Shown here: positions 26,767 to 34,361 of the stretch, piece by piece
Numbering within the stretch: position 1 is the first letter of the stretch
How the letters are laid out: each line of letters begins with the position of its first letter
Assembly: GCA_902364065.1 (NCBI GenBank)
Contig: CABJCJ010000008.1
Location: 7,007-71,006, forward strand
Length of the DNA stretch: 64,000 nt
DNA from: Veillonellaceae bacterium SB90
GTDB taxonomy: Bacteria > Bacillota > Negativicutes > Selenomonadales > Selenomonadaceae
Direction of reading: 5' to 3'
The notes under the pieces: model-generated
What the model saw: only the letters and a program-made list of their open reading frames with translations
The model's database searches: none
What the model was told of the DNA's origin: nothing
Made by a program: the position numbers and the translations under genes

Positions 26767-26795
26767 ATTGTAATTTCTAATTGGATAAGTGTCAA
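26767..26795 (-). promoter_or_regulatory. Promoter of the OPT gene
   Basis: On the minus strand TTGACA (26795-26790), a 17-base spacer, then TACAAT (26772-26767). The leader of about 65 bases contains a small inverted repeat around GTTCTCCTCTAGGAGACAGAAC's core (CTCCTCTAGGAG near 26739-26750). Confidence 0.75.
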
Positions 26796-26917
26796 TCATA
26801 ATAAGATTAGAGATTGTTATAAGATAACAGATAAAAGGATTGCGCGTGTCTTCGTGAGGGAGACATAATGCCAATCAAGAGGCCTAATGAGAAAAAGCGA
26901 GGATTTTTATAATTGAT

Positions 26918-26952
26918 GAAAAAACAAAAGTTCCGCTTTCACAAGCGGAACT
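26918..26952 (-). terminator. Terminator of the DAACS symporter gene
   Basis: On the minus strand AGTTCCGCTT pairs with AAGCGGAACT and is followed by TTGTTTTTT. Confidence 0.85.
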
Positions 26953-26994
26953 CGGATAATGCTTCGATAATATTTTTCTGTCAGGAAGATGCGG

Positions 26995-28296
26995 TCAGGC
27001 TTCGACCGGCGTTTCTTCAATCTGTCCCTTGAGATCGTGGTCCGTCATCGCGCAGACGGCGGAATCCGACCAGACGTTTTCGGCCGTCTCGATCATGTCG
27101 ATGATCGTGTAGATCGGCAGGATGACGCCCATGAGGCCGAGCGGCGCACCGAGGGACGACATCAGGGAAAGCGTCAGGAAGTAGCAGCCCATCGGGACGC
27201 CGGCGTTGCCGATGGCAGCGAGTACGGCGACGAAGAGCCAGGTGATCATCGTGCCGAGCGAGAGCTCGAAGCCGGCATTCTGCATGACGAAGAGTGACGT
27301 GACGAGGATGAAGGCGGCGCAGCCGTTCATGTTGATCGTTGTGCAGATCGGCAGCACGAAGCGCGAGACGCGCGGGTTGACTTTGAGGCGGGCTTCCGCC
27401 GATGCCAGCGTCACGGGCAGCGTGCCGGCCGAGCTCTTGGTGAAGAGGGCCACGGCGATGGCCGGCGCCATCTTGCGGAATACGTAGAGCGGATTGAGGC
27501 CGCGAGCGAGCAGGAAGAGCGGGATGACCAGGAAGAACTGGATGAAGTTGCCGCCGAGTACGACGAGCGTGTACTTGCCGAGTGCGCCGACGATGACACC
27601 GGCTTCAATCTGCGAGGAGAGCTGAGCGGCAAAGGCCAGGATGCCGGCCGGCAGAGCCCAGAGCAGCGCGCGGATCAGCGTGAACAAGAGTTCCTGGAGG
27701 CCCTGGATGCCCTTGAGGAGCACGGCGCGGTTTTCCGTCTTCGGCATGAAGGCGAGCGCCAGGCCGACGGCCGCGGCAATCAGCATGACGGAGAGCACAT
27801 TGCCCGAGAGGAACGGCTGCAGCATGTTGTTCGGGATGACCGAGAGGAAATGATCATAATAGGAAAGGGAACCGAGCTTCTGCATCGGGACGTCGGAGGC
27901 ACCGGCGCCGATAATGTCGGCCGGCAGATTGCCGGGCGCAATCCAGAGGTAGAGGATGAGGCCGATGGCAGCGGCGGAAATCGTCGTCAGCAGCGTGTAG
28001 GTCACGGCATGCGCGAAGATGCGGCCTGTGTCCTTCTTGGCACCGAGAGCCGAGAGCGTCGTGATGACGGCCAGGGCGATGGTCGGCACGGCGATGAACT
28101 GGAAGAGACGCGTGAAGACCGTGGCGACGAAATTGAAGAGGTCGTTGAGGGCCGGGATCTGCAGCCAGCCGAGGATGGCACCGATGACGAGTGCGCCGAA
28201 CCAGAGGGCCATCTGCTTGAGCTGGCCGCCCTGATTCTTCTTCAGGGCTTCTGTACGTGCGCGATCCACGTCGTTATTCTTGAGATCGTTTGACAT
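26995..28296 (-). CDS. Dicarboxylate/amino acid:cation symporter (DAACS family)
   Basis: A 433-residue membrane carrier. The SSAGTLPVTL loop (serine-rich re-entrant motif) and NMNGCAAFI (variant of the NMDGT sodium-site motif) identify the GltP/SstT family of glutamate, aspartate, C4-dicarboxylate or serine/threonine symporters. The start is ATG 28296, because AAGAAGG lies 6 bases before it; a TTG 18 bases upstream is weaker. The first 30 residues are charged and cytoplasmic. The substrate is not clear from sequence. Confidence 0.9.
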   Translation of the reverse strand: MSNDLKNNDVDRARTEALKKNQGGQLKQMALWFGALVIGAILGWLQIPALNDLFNFVATVFTRLFQFIAVPTIALAVITTLSALGAKKDTGRIFAHAVTYTLLTTISAAAIGLILYLWIAPGNLPADIIGAGASDVPMQKLGSLSYYDHFLSVIPNNMLQPFLSGNVLSVMLIAAAVGLALAFMPKTENRAVLLKGIQGLQELLFTLIRALLWALPAGILAFAAQLSSQIEAGVIVGALGKYTLVVLGGNFIQFFLVIPLFLLARGLNPLYVFRKMAPAIAVALFTKSSAGTLPVTLASAEARLKVNPRVSRFVLPICTTINMNGCAAFILVTSLFVMQNAGFELSLGTMITWLFVAVLAAIGNAGVPMGCYFLTLSLMSSLGAPLGLMGVILPIYTIIDMIETAENVWSDSAVCAMTDHDLKGQIEETPVEA

Positions 28297-28330
28297 AAGA
28301 TACCTTCTTTCCAACTATGCTTACTAAGAA

Positions 28331-28396
28331 ATATATGAATGCATATATGATTAATATGTTTGTACACATTATAGCGGGGCGGGTCTTTCTTGTCAA
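28331..28396 (-). promoter_or_regulatory. Promoter of the DAACS gene with a downstream inverted repeat
   Basis: TTGACA (28396-28391), a 17-base spacer, and TATAAT (28373-28368) make a near-ideal minus-strand promoter. Just past the predicted start lies ATATATG-N4-CATATAT (28348-28331), well placed for a repressor. Confidence 0.8.
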
Positions 28397-28434
28397 GCTC
28401 TAATTTTTCTGTTTGTGTTTCAGCCGCGTGCGTT

Positions 28435-28464
28435 TTGACAGGGATCCGGCGGGATTGCTATACT
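28435..28464 (+). promoter_or_regulatory. Promoter of the RsmH-like gene
   Basis: TTGACA (28435-28440), an 18-base spacer, TATACT (28459-28464) with an extended TG. Confidence 0.75.
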
Positions 28465-28515
28465 GAATATAACTAAGAAGCAACCCATTTAGATGTGTAC
28501 CAGAAGGGATTTATC

Positions 28516-29643
28516 ATGGGAAATAGAGAAGATAAGGATCAAAAGAAACAGGACAGCGACATGATGGCAGACGAGGCGGCACCAAAGGCCCACAAGCGCC
28601 GCATCCATTACAGCGGCCGCTATCCGCGCCATTTTGCGGAGAAATACAAGGAACTCAATCCGGAGCGTTACGGAGAGGAGATTGCGCATGTGCGGGCCAA
28701 GGGCAATACGCCGGCGGGCACGCATATCCCCATCATGGTCCGGGAGATCCTTGACGTGCTGGCCATCCAGCCGGGCGAGCAGGGCTTCGATGCCACGCTG
28801 GGTTACGGCGGCCATACCATGGCCATGCTGCAGGAGCTCAAGGGGGAAGGTCATCTCTACGGCGGCGATGTCGATCCGATTGAATCGCGCAAGACGGAGG
28901 CGCGCATCCGCGCCAAGGGATATACGGACGCACAGTGGAGCCTGCGCCGGATGAATTTCTGTGAGATTGACAAGCTCGTGGAGGAGGTGGGGCCGTTTGA
29001 CTTTATTCTCGCCGATCTCGGCGTCTCGTCCATGCAGATCGACAATCCGGAGCGCGGCTTTACGTATCGTGCGGATGGTCCGCTTGACCTGCGCCTGAAT
29101 CCGGAGGCAGGCATTTCGGCTGCTGACCGCCTCGCACAGATGGACCGCGATGAACTCATCGGCATGCTGCGTGAAAATGCCGATGAACCTTATGCCGAAG
29201 AGATTGCACGGCAGATTCTCAAGGATGAGAAGCGCGGTGCAGCCATCCGCACGACGCGGCAGCTGCATGAGGCGATTGAGCGGGCCTTGGAGAAAGTCAG
29301 GCTGCCGCGCACAGAGGAAGGAAAACTGCCCGACCGCAAGGAGCTGATCCGCAAGAGCAGTGCCCGCGTGTTCCAGGCGCTGCGCATTGACGTCAATCAC
29401 GAGTATGAGGTGCTCTATGATTTCATGGCGAAGCTGCCGGATGCTCTGAAGCCGGGCGGACGGGCCGCCATTCTGACGTTCCATTCAGGCGAGGACCGCA
29501 TTGTCAAGAAGGCGTTCAAGGCCTTTCATCAGCAGGGAATCTATCGGGACATCTCGGACGGGGTCATCCGGCCGAGCCGCGAGGAATGTTATGAGAACAG
29601 CCGTGCCCGTTCGACGAAGCTGCGCTGGGCTATCAGGGCCTGA
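28516..29643 (+). CDS. RsmH (MraW)-like S-adenosylmethionine methyltransferase
   Basis: A 375-residue protein. Residues from about 65 on match RsmH, the N4-methyltransferase for 16S rRNA C1402: DATLGYGGHT (SAM loop), ADLGVSSMQIDNPERGF, DGPLDLRLNP, and near the end LKPGGRAAILTFHSGEDRIVKKAF and SRARSTKLRWA. About 65 N-terminal residues, hydrophilic and lysine-rich, are not in normal RsmH. It is not in a dcw cell-division cluster, where rsmH usually sits, so a second, divergent copy is likely. GAAGGGAT precedes ATG 28516; an upstream GTG lacks a site. Confidence 0.8.
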   Translation: MGNREDKDQKKQDSDMMADEAAPKAHKRRIHYSGRYPRHFAEKYKELNPERYGEEIAHVRAKGNTPAGTHIPIMVREILDVLAIQPGEQGFDATLGYGGHTMAMLQELKGEGHLYGGDVDPIESRKTEARIRAKGYTDAQWSLRRMNFCEIDKLVEEVGPFDFILADLGVSSMQIDNPERGFTYRADGPLDLRLNPEAGISAADRLAQMDRDELIGMLRENADEPYAEEIARQILKDEKRGAAIRTTRQLHEAIERALEKVRLPRTEEGKLPDRKELIRKSSARVFQALRIDVNHEYEVLYDFMAKLPDALKPGGRAAILTFHSGEDRIVKKAFKAFHQQGIYRDISDGVIRPSREECYENSRARSTKLRWAIRA

Positions 29644-29735
29644 TGCCCCGTTTTGTGACTGGCTCACGGACGCTTGGAAGAGGGGCGGTTAGAATGAGAG
29701 AAATTGAGTCGGGCTGAATGATGGAGGGATTTTGG

Positions 29736-30623
29736 ATGAAAACGGATGTGCTCATTATTGGTGCCGGCCCTGCGGGCGTGTCGGCTGCTCTTTATGCGCG
29801 CCGCGGCGGGCTGGATGTGACGATCGTGACAAAGGGCATTGAGACGGGAGGCCTTTCTCAGGCGGAAAAAATCGAGAATTATTACGGCTTCCCTGAACCC
29901 ATCTCCGGCCGCGAGCTCCTGCGCCGCGGGGCAGAAGGTGCGCGCCGCCTCGGAGTGCATTTCGTGACGGGGGAACTTTTGGGTCTTTCATTCAATGATA
30001 CGTTTGACGGGTTCCGCGGTGAACTGGCCGCTGATGCCGTTGAGGCGCCGGCCGTGGTGCTGGCCGCCGGTGCTGCGCGCCGGACGCTGCCGGTGCCGGG
30101 CCTCAAGGAATTTGAGGGCAAAGGCGTCAGTTACTGTGCCATTTGCGATGCGTTCTTTTATCGCGGCAAGACGGTTGCGGTCGTGGGGGCTGGCGATTAT
30201 GCCCTGCATGAAGCACAGATCCTGCTGCCGCATGCCAAGCATGTCCTGCTGCTGACGAATGGAGAGGTGCCGCCTGAAGTGCCGGCTGGTGTTGAGGTGC
30301 GCACGGAAAAGCTGCTGGCCGTGGAGGGCGAGGACCGCGTGAGCCGCGTGGTGCTGGCTGGCGGGCAGCAGGTGGCTCTGCAGGGGCTTTTCCTCGCCAT
30401 CGGTACGGCGGGCAGCTCGGAGCTGGCGCGCAAGATCGGGGCAATGCTCGACGGCGCGAATGTGAAGGTTGATGCAGCGCAGGCGACGAATGTGCCGGGG
30501 CTGTTTGCGGCAGGTGACTGCACGGGCGGTTTGCTGCAGGTGGCCAAGGCCGTACATGAGGGCGCTGTGGCGGGACTGTCCGTGCTGCGCTACATGCGGG
30601 AAAAGCGCAAGGCAGCGCACTGA
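29736..30623 (+). CDS. Thioredoxin-reductase-like flavoprotein
   Basis: A 295-residue FAD/NAD(P)H oxidoreductase. The FAD-binding motif is GAGPAGVSAALYARR (about residues 9-23). The redox-active pair is in SYCAICDAFF (about 132-141), as in TrxB. The closing FAD motif is GLFAAGDCTGG. The NAD(P)H motif reads GAGDYALHEA where TrxB usually has GGGDSAxEEA, so cofactor preference may differ. GGAGGGA is 8 bases before ATG 29736. It may reduce thioredoxin, glutaredoxin-like or other thiol partners; none is adjacent. Confidence 0.85.
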   Translation: MKTDVLIIGAGPAGVSAALYARRGGLDVTIVTKGIETGGLSQAEKIENYYGFPEPISGRELLRRGAEGARRLGVHFVTGELLGLSFNDTFDGFRGELAADAVEAPAVVLAAGAARRTLPVPGLKEFEGKGVSYCAICDAFFYRGKTVAVVGAGDYALHEAQILLPHAKHVLLLTNGEVPPEVPAGVEVRTEKLLAVEGEDRVSRVVLAGGQQVALQGLFLAIGTAGSSELARKIGAMLDGANVKVDAAQATNVPGLFAAGDCTGGLLQVAKAVHEGAVAGLSVLRYMREKRKAAH

Positions 30624-30654
30624 AACATTGTATTGCGGCTTGTTGCTTTGTGAA

Positions 30655-30893
30655 GGAAGACAGGGAGAACGCAGCAAAGGCGGGCTGCCCGTGCAACGCT
30701 TCACGGCGTCATCCTGCTAAATGAATTTTTTTCCTTTCAATTCAGCCTGCCAAAGGAGCTAAACGCGCTTCGCTTGAACGACGCTCTTTGACAGGATTCC
30801 AGATGGAAAAAAATTCATTCTTTACGCAGTCTGACGAACGCTCCGCTTTTGCACAGGCAGCCCCTCCGTGCCAACAGGCCTCAAGTGACGGCA
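30655..30893. repeat. Long imperfect inverted repeat (possible MITE or structured intergenic element)
   Basis: Two arms of about 100 bases face each other around a centre near 30770. A perfect 15-bp pair AATGAATTTTTTTCC / GGAAAAAAATTCATT lies at 30720-30734 and 30805-30819. Outside it GGGCTGCC..GTGCA (30682-30695) matches TGCAC.GGCAGCCC (30850-30863), with CGTCA and CTGC blocks between. Inside, CCTG, CAAAG and GAGC blocks pair too. No gene is supported in it. As RNA it would form one long hairpin. Confidence 0.75.
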
Positions 30894-30930
30894 TGTAATT
30901 GGCGCGCCTTTTTCTTTTCTAAGAGATACG

Positions 30931-30939
30931 TGTTATAAT
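30931..30939 (+). promoter_or_regulatory. Extended -10 promoter of the PAP2 gene
   Basis: TG-T-TATAAT at 30931-30939; no clear -35. The same TGTTATAATAAAG string precedes the regulator gene at 31956. Confidence 0.6.
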
Positions 30940-31010
30940 AAAGCGTCTAAAGGTTCATGGGTGGAGAACGGTACTGCGTTTTCTGTCTGTGCAAGGAAAG
31001 GAAGAGTGCG

Positions 31011-31724
31011 TTGTCTACAAAACGATGGATTGCGGTGTTTGCCCTGACGATATTGGGAGCGCTGCTGTTTATGAGCTGGCTGATCCCGGCTCAGTCGGGA
31101 TTCTGGTATCAGGTCGATGCCGGTGTGTTTTTTTATTTCAATCATCTGCTGGGCGAGAGCGTGGCATTCCGTTATCTGGTGGCCTTCACGAATCTGCGTC
31201 CGTTTGATGCCGTGGCGTTCCTGTTCATGCTGGGCATCTTTTATCAGTATTACCGTCGGCAGAACCGCGCGGGCAAGCGCTGGATGGTCTGCATCGGCCT
31301 GACGATGCTGGTCACGGCCGTCATTGCGAAGCAGTTTGACATGGCCATGGATTTCAGCCGTCCGAGCCCGACCAAATTCTTCTCCCTGCAGGGCGTCTCG
31401 GTGCTGCGCGTCTCCGAACTGACAGGCTGGCCGGCCAAGGACTGGTCGAGTACGAGTTTTCCGGGTGACCACGGTATGATGCTCATGATCTTTTCGTTTT
31501 TCATGCTGCGGTATTTCGGGCGCAAGGCGTTTTTCTGGAGTGCGCTCGTGGTGGTCGTGTTCTCTTTGCCGCGCATCATGGCAGGGGCTCACTGGCTGAC
31601 GGATGTCGTCGTGGGAGCCGGTTCCATCAGCTGCGTGGTCCTGAGCTGGATGCTCCTGACGCCGGCTTCAGACCGGGTCATTGCCTGGTTTAACCGCCAT
31701 TTGCCGAAAAAAATTCTGGGGTGA
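31011..31724 (+). CDS. PAP2 family phosphatase/phosphotransferase (LpxT-like)
   Basis: A 237-residue integral membrane protein with the three PAP2 phosphatase motifs: a lysine and RP pair (KQFDMAMDFSRPSP), SSTSFPGDHG in place of the usual PSGH, and PRIMAGAHWLTD with the catalytic histidine and aspartate. The FPGDH form recalls LpxT, which phosphorylates lipid A using undecaprenyl pyrophosphate, and this would suit a cell with an outer membrane. Undecaprenyl-PP phosphatase is an alternative. The start is TTG 31011, after GGAAAGGAAG; other in-frame starts lack sites. Confidence 0.8.
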   Translation: MSTKRWIAVFALTILGALLFMSWLIPAQSGFWYQVDAGVFFYFNHLLGESVAFRYLVAFTNLRPFDAVAFLFMLGIFYQYYRRQNRAGKRWMVCIGLTMLVTAVIAKQFDMAMDFSRPSPTKFFSLQGVSVLRVSELTGWPAKDWSSTSFPGDHGMMLMIFSFFMLRYFGRKAFFWSALVVVVFSLPRIMAGAHWLTDVVVGAGSISCVVLSWMLLTPASDRVIAWFNRHLPKKILG

Positions 31725-31783
31725 ATCAGCAAACGCTGCCTCGCCTTTGTCTTGTTGCTTATACGGCCGCAGCTGCGTGGCAG

Positions 31784-31830
31784 AAGCGTAAATCCGGGCT
31801 TTTGATAGTCTGTGATTTGCGCTTTTTTCT
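31784..31830 (+). terminator. Terminator after the PAP2 gene
   Basis: AAGCGTAAATC and GATTTGCGCTT form a stem followed by TTTTTCT. Confidence 0.75.
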
Positions 31831-31912
31831 ATGTGTTCTCTTGGAAACGATTGTTTGATTCTATGGTAATGATATTCTTTATGAGTGAAATAATGTCTGA
31901 TGATGCCTGATG

Positions 31913-31921
31913 TGTTATAAT
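31913..31921 (+). promoter_or_regulatory. Extended -10 promoter of the PucR-type regulator gene
   Basis: TG-T-TATAAT at 31913-31921, 35 bases ahead of the start codon. Confidence 0.6.
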
Positions 31922-31955
31922 AAAGGAAGTATTTTCTAAAGAAAAGGGAGGATGT

Positions 31956-33215
31956 ATGGTGAGGCAGAAGGCGTATGAACTTTTGCAGGAAACCATCAAT
32001 CAGGGAGCTGGTGCCTTGGGTCAGTTCTTGGAGACTGCTCTTAAGCGGCACCTCCTCTTCATCATGCACGATGGTATGGAATATTACCCGGAGCGCAAGC
32101 CGGCTGGGGAAGAGCTGCGGCAGGTCATCAAACACCTGCCTTCTTTTGCAGACGATCAGTTTCATTATATCCATGACCAGCAGCTGCTGGTCATGCAGGT
32201 GAGCCTGCCCGATGCGGCGGCCCATCTCTATCTCCTGGTCCGGCGGGTGATGGAAGCGGATATCCCCGCAATCATGAAGGGGGTAGAGCCTGCCCGTCTG
32301 GCGCTCACGTATTTCCTGCGCAATGAGATTACTGTGCAGCACCGTGTTGAGCAGAAGACGAATGACATTTTATCGCAGGCGTTTGAGAGCCAGCGGTTCC
32401 GCATCGAGGATATCCTGACGGATTTTGATATCCGCCTCGATGCCTCGCAGGATTACCATGTGATGCTCGTGGACCTCGGCGACAGTGTCACTGACAGCAC
32501 AGCGGTGGACTTCAAGGCCAGCCTGATGCAGTTTGAACGCAAGCATCGTGATCTGTCCCTGTATCCGCTGTTCTGGCGCGGCAAGGGCATCGTGATCCTG
32601 CAGGATATGCGCGATCAGGTGGAACTCACTCCGTCAGAGGTTGATTCCAGTCTGAGGACGCTCATCATCGGCTGGCAGAAGTCCTTTTCAAAACGTTACG
32701 GGATTTCGCTTTCCATTGGTGTCGGTGACCGCCATCCGCTCAGGGAGATGAAGGTGGCTTACCGGGAGGCGCAGGTCGCACTGGCTTATGGTGAGACGAA
32801 AAGCCGGCGGGGCTTCTGCAAATGCTTCCAGGATATCGGCCTGCTGCGGCCGCTGTTTGCCGGCGGCATGGAGCCCGTGCTGACGTTTTGCCGCCGCACG
32901 CTGGGGCGCATCATGGATTATGATCGCGAGAACGATGCGGATTTCCTGATTACCCTGAAGCTCCTGATGGAGACGAATTTCAACTACAAGGCGGCAGCGG
33001 AGATGCTGTTCGTGCATGTCAATACGGTGCGCTACCGTTATGATAAGATTGCACAGCTCCTCGAGAAGGATCTTTCGGATCCTGATGTGCGCTTCGATCT
33101 TTATGTCGCCGTGCGTATGAGCGAGATCCTCGGCGTCCTGCATCTGCTGCCCGTCGGGTATATCGGCGATGTCCGTGAGAGGCAGCATGGACGTACGGCC
33201 TCCGGTGAGAGCTGA
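31956..33215 (+). CDS. PucR/CdaR family transcriptional regulator
   Basis: A 419-residue regulator. The C-terminal helix-turn-helix (about residues 343-390) reads NYKAAAEMLFVHVNTVRYRYDKI, the PucR-type HTH. A GGDEF-like middle domain (about 165-295) has the PucR/CdaR form with GISLSIGVGDRHPLREMKVAYREA. The first 130 residues are an unassigned sensor region. GGGAGG precedes ATG 31956. Such proteins activate genes for sugar diacids, purines or amino acids, usually next door. Here the neighbours are housekeeping genes, so the target is unknown. Confidence 0.88.
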   Translation: MVRQKAYELLQETINQGAGALGQFLETALKRHLLFIMHDGMEYYPERKPAGEELRQVIKHLPSFADDQFHYIHDQQLLVMQVSLPDAAAHLYLLVRRVMEADIPAIMKGVEPARLALTYFLRNEITVQHRVEQKTNDILSQAFESQRFRIEDILTDFDIRLDASQDYHVMLVDLGDSVTDSTAVDFKASLMQFERKHRDLSLYPLFWRGKGIVILQDMRDQVELTPSEVDSSLRTLIIGWQKSFSKRYGISLSIGVGDRHPLREMKVAYREAQVALAYGETKSRRGFCKCFQDIGLLRPLFAGGMEPVLTFCRRTLGRIMDYDRENDADFLITLKLLMETNFNYKAAAEMLFVHVNTVRYRYDKIAQLLEKDLSDPDVRFDLYVAVRMSEILGVLHLLPVGYIGDVRERQHGRTASGES

Positions 33216-33240
33216 GGCGCGTTCCGCCTGAATAAGTCTG

Positions 33241-33269
33241 TTGCGAAAAAACATGGCGGACGGTATAAT
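33241..33269 (+). promoter_or_regulatory. Promoter of the holB-ricT-trmN6-rsmI operon
   Basis: TTGCGA (33241-33246), a 17-base spacer, TATAAT (33264-33269). Confidence 0.7.
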
Positions 33270-33333
33270 CTATAGAGATGCGCACGCTTGCGGGTGGGTG
33301 CGAACGTAAGGACGATGGAGAGGAGCCGCGCAT

Positions 33334-34344
33334 ATGGAACTGCATTGGGAGGATATCGCGGGGCACGAGGCGCAGAAGATGCAGCTGCGGACGATGCTGC
33401 GCGAGCATCGGCTGCCGCATGCCGTGCTGCTGACCGGCCCTGATGGTGTCGGCAAGAAAAAGCTCGGGCATGTTCTCGCTGCTGCTCTCCTGTGTGAGGC
33501 GGAGGACGGTCCCTGCGGCCATTGTGCGTCCTGCCGGGCCATGGCGTCTGGCACGCATCCGGATTATCTGGAGGTCCTGCCGGAGCGTACGGGCAAGAGC
33601 GCGGCGGTCATCCGCATCGACGCCATCCGTTCGATGCAGGTCGAGGCATCGCGTTATCCCGTACTGTCGAAGCAGCGCGTCGTCCTCATTGACGATGCGG
33701 ACTGCATGAATGAGGCGGCGGAGAACAGCCTCTTAAAGACGCTGGAAGAGCCGGAGGGAGCGGTGACGTTTCTTCTGGTCACGGGAGCCAGGAGTTCCCT
33801 GCTCGATACGATCTTGTCGCGCTGCATGCCACTCTCGTTCGGCACGGTGCCGGAAGATGCCATCGTGCGTGCACTGGCGCAGCGGGGCATTGCTGCAGAG
33901 GAGGCGCACGAACTCGCTTCTCTTTCTGACGGCAGCATCGGGCGTGCCATTGCCCTGCATGAGCATGAAGGCCTGTCGCGCCGCGATGATGCGCTGGATT
34001 TCCTTGCAAAGCTTCCGCAGATGGATATGACATCAGTCTGGAAGCGTTCGCAGGAGATGGGCGAGCTTGACCGCGAGACGCTTTCGGAATGGTTCCTGTA
34101 TCTCAACATGATGCTGCGCGATATGCTGGTGCTGTATGAGGATGGCGGCAGCAGCCTCATTTACCATAAGGATGTCCGGGCGCGTCTGCTGGCACTTTTG
34201 CCATCGTTCCCGGAACCCGTCATCTTTTCTCTGCTGGCCCTGGTGCGTGAGACGCAGCACCGCCTGCAGAGCAATGTGAATCTGCGTCTCTTGATGGAAG
34301 GTTTCCACATCCGCATGCGCGATGTGGTTCAGATACGTAATTGA
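33334..34344 (+). CDS. holB: DNA polymerase III subunit delta-prime
   Basis: A 336-residue clamp-loader subunit. It has GPDGVGKKK as its Walker A-like loop (35-43), a zinc module with cysteines at 54, 61, 64 and 67, and the NSLLKTLEEPEGAVTFLLVT block. It loads the sliding clamp together with the delta and tau/gamma subunits. The gene order holB-ricT-trmN6-rsmI matches the yaa/yab region of Bacillus and other Firmicutes. GGAGAGGAG precedes ATG 33334. The last bases reach into the region before ricT. Confidence 0.94.
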   Translation: MELHWEDIAGHEAQKMQLRTMLREHRLPHAVLLTGPDGVGKKKLGHVLAAALLCEAEDGPCGHCASCRAMASGTHPDYLEVLPERTGKSAAVIRIDAIRSMQVEASRYPVLSKQRVVLIDDADCMNEAAENSLLKTLEEPEGAVTFLLVTGARSSLLDTILSRCMPLSFGTVPEDAIVRALAQRGIAAEEAHELASLSDGSIGRAIALHEHEGLSRRDDALDFLAKLPQMDMTSVWKRSQEMGELDRETLSEWFLYLNMMLRDMLVLYEDGGSSLIYHKDVRARLLALLPSFPEPVIFSLLALVRETQHRLQSNVNLRLLMEGFHIRMRDVVQIRN

Positions 34345-34361
34345 ACGAGCAGGAGGAAATT

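Larger units (their letters stand above)
26696..26994. other. Intergenic region between the OPT and DAACS genes
   Basis: About 300 AT-rich bases. The part near 26695 holds the OPT promoter and leader. The part near 26940 holds the DAACS terminator. I see no gene between 26800 and 26917. Confidence 0.6.
30624..31010. other. Intergenic region before the PAP2 gene
   Basis: Filled mostly by the long inverted repeat at 30655-30893. The rest holds the extended -10 promoter at 30931-30939 and a GC/T-rich GGCGCGCCTTTTTC stretch near 30901 that could help terminate transcription from the flavoprotein gene. Confidence 0.6.

Noticed and set aside
30655..30893. CRISPR array or tandem repeat
   Set aside because: The structure is one inverted pair, not regularly spaced direct repeats.
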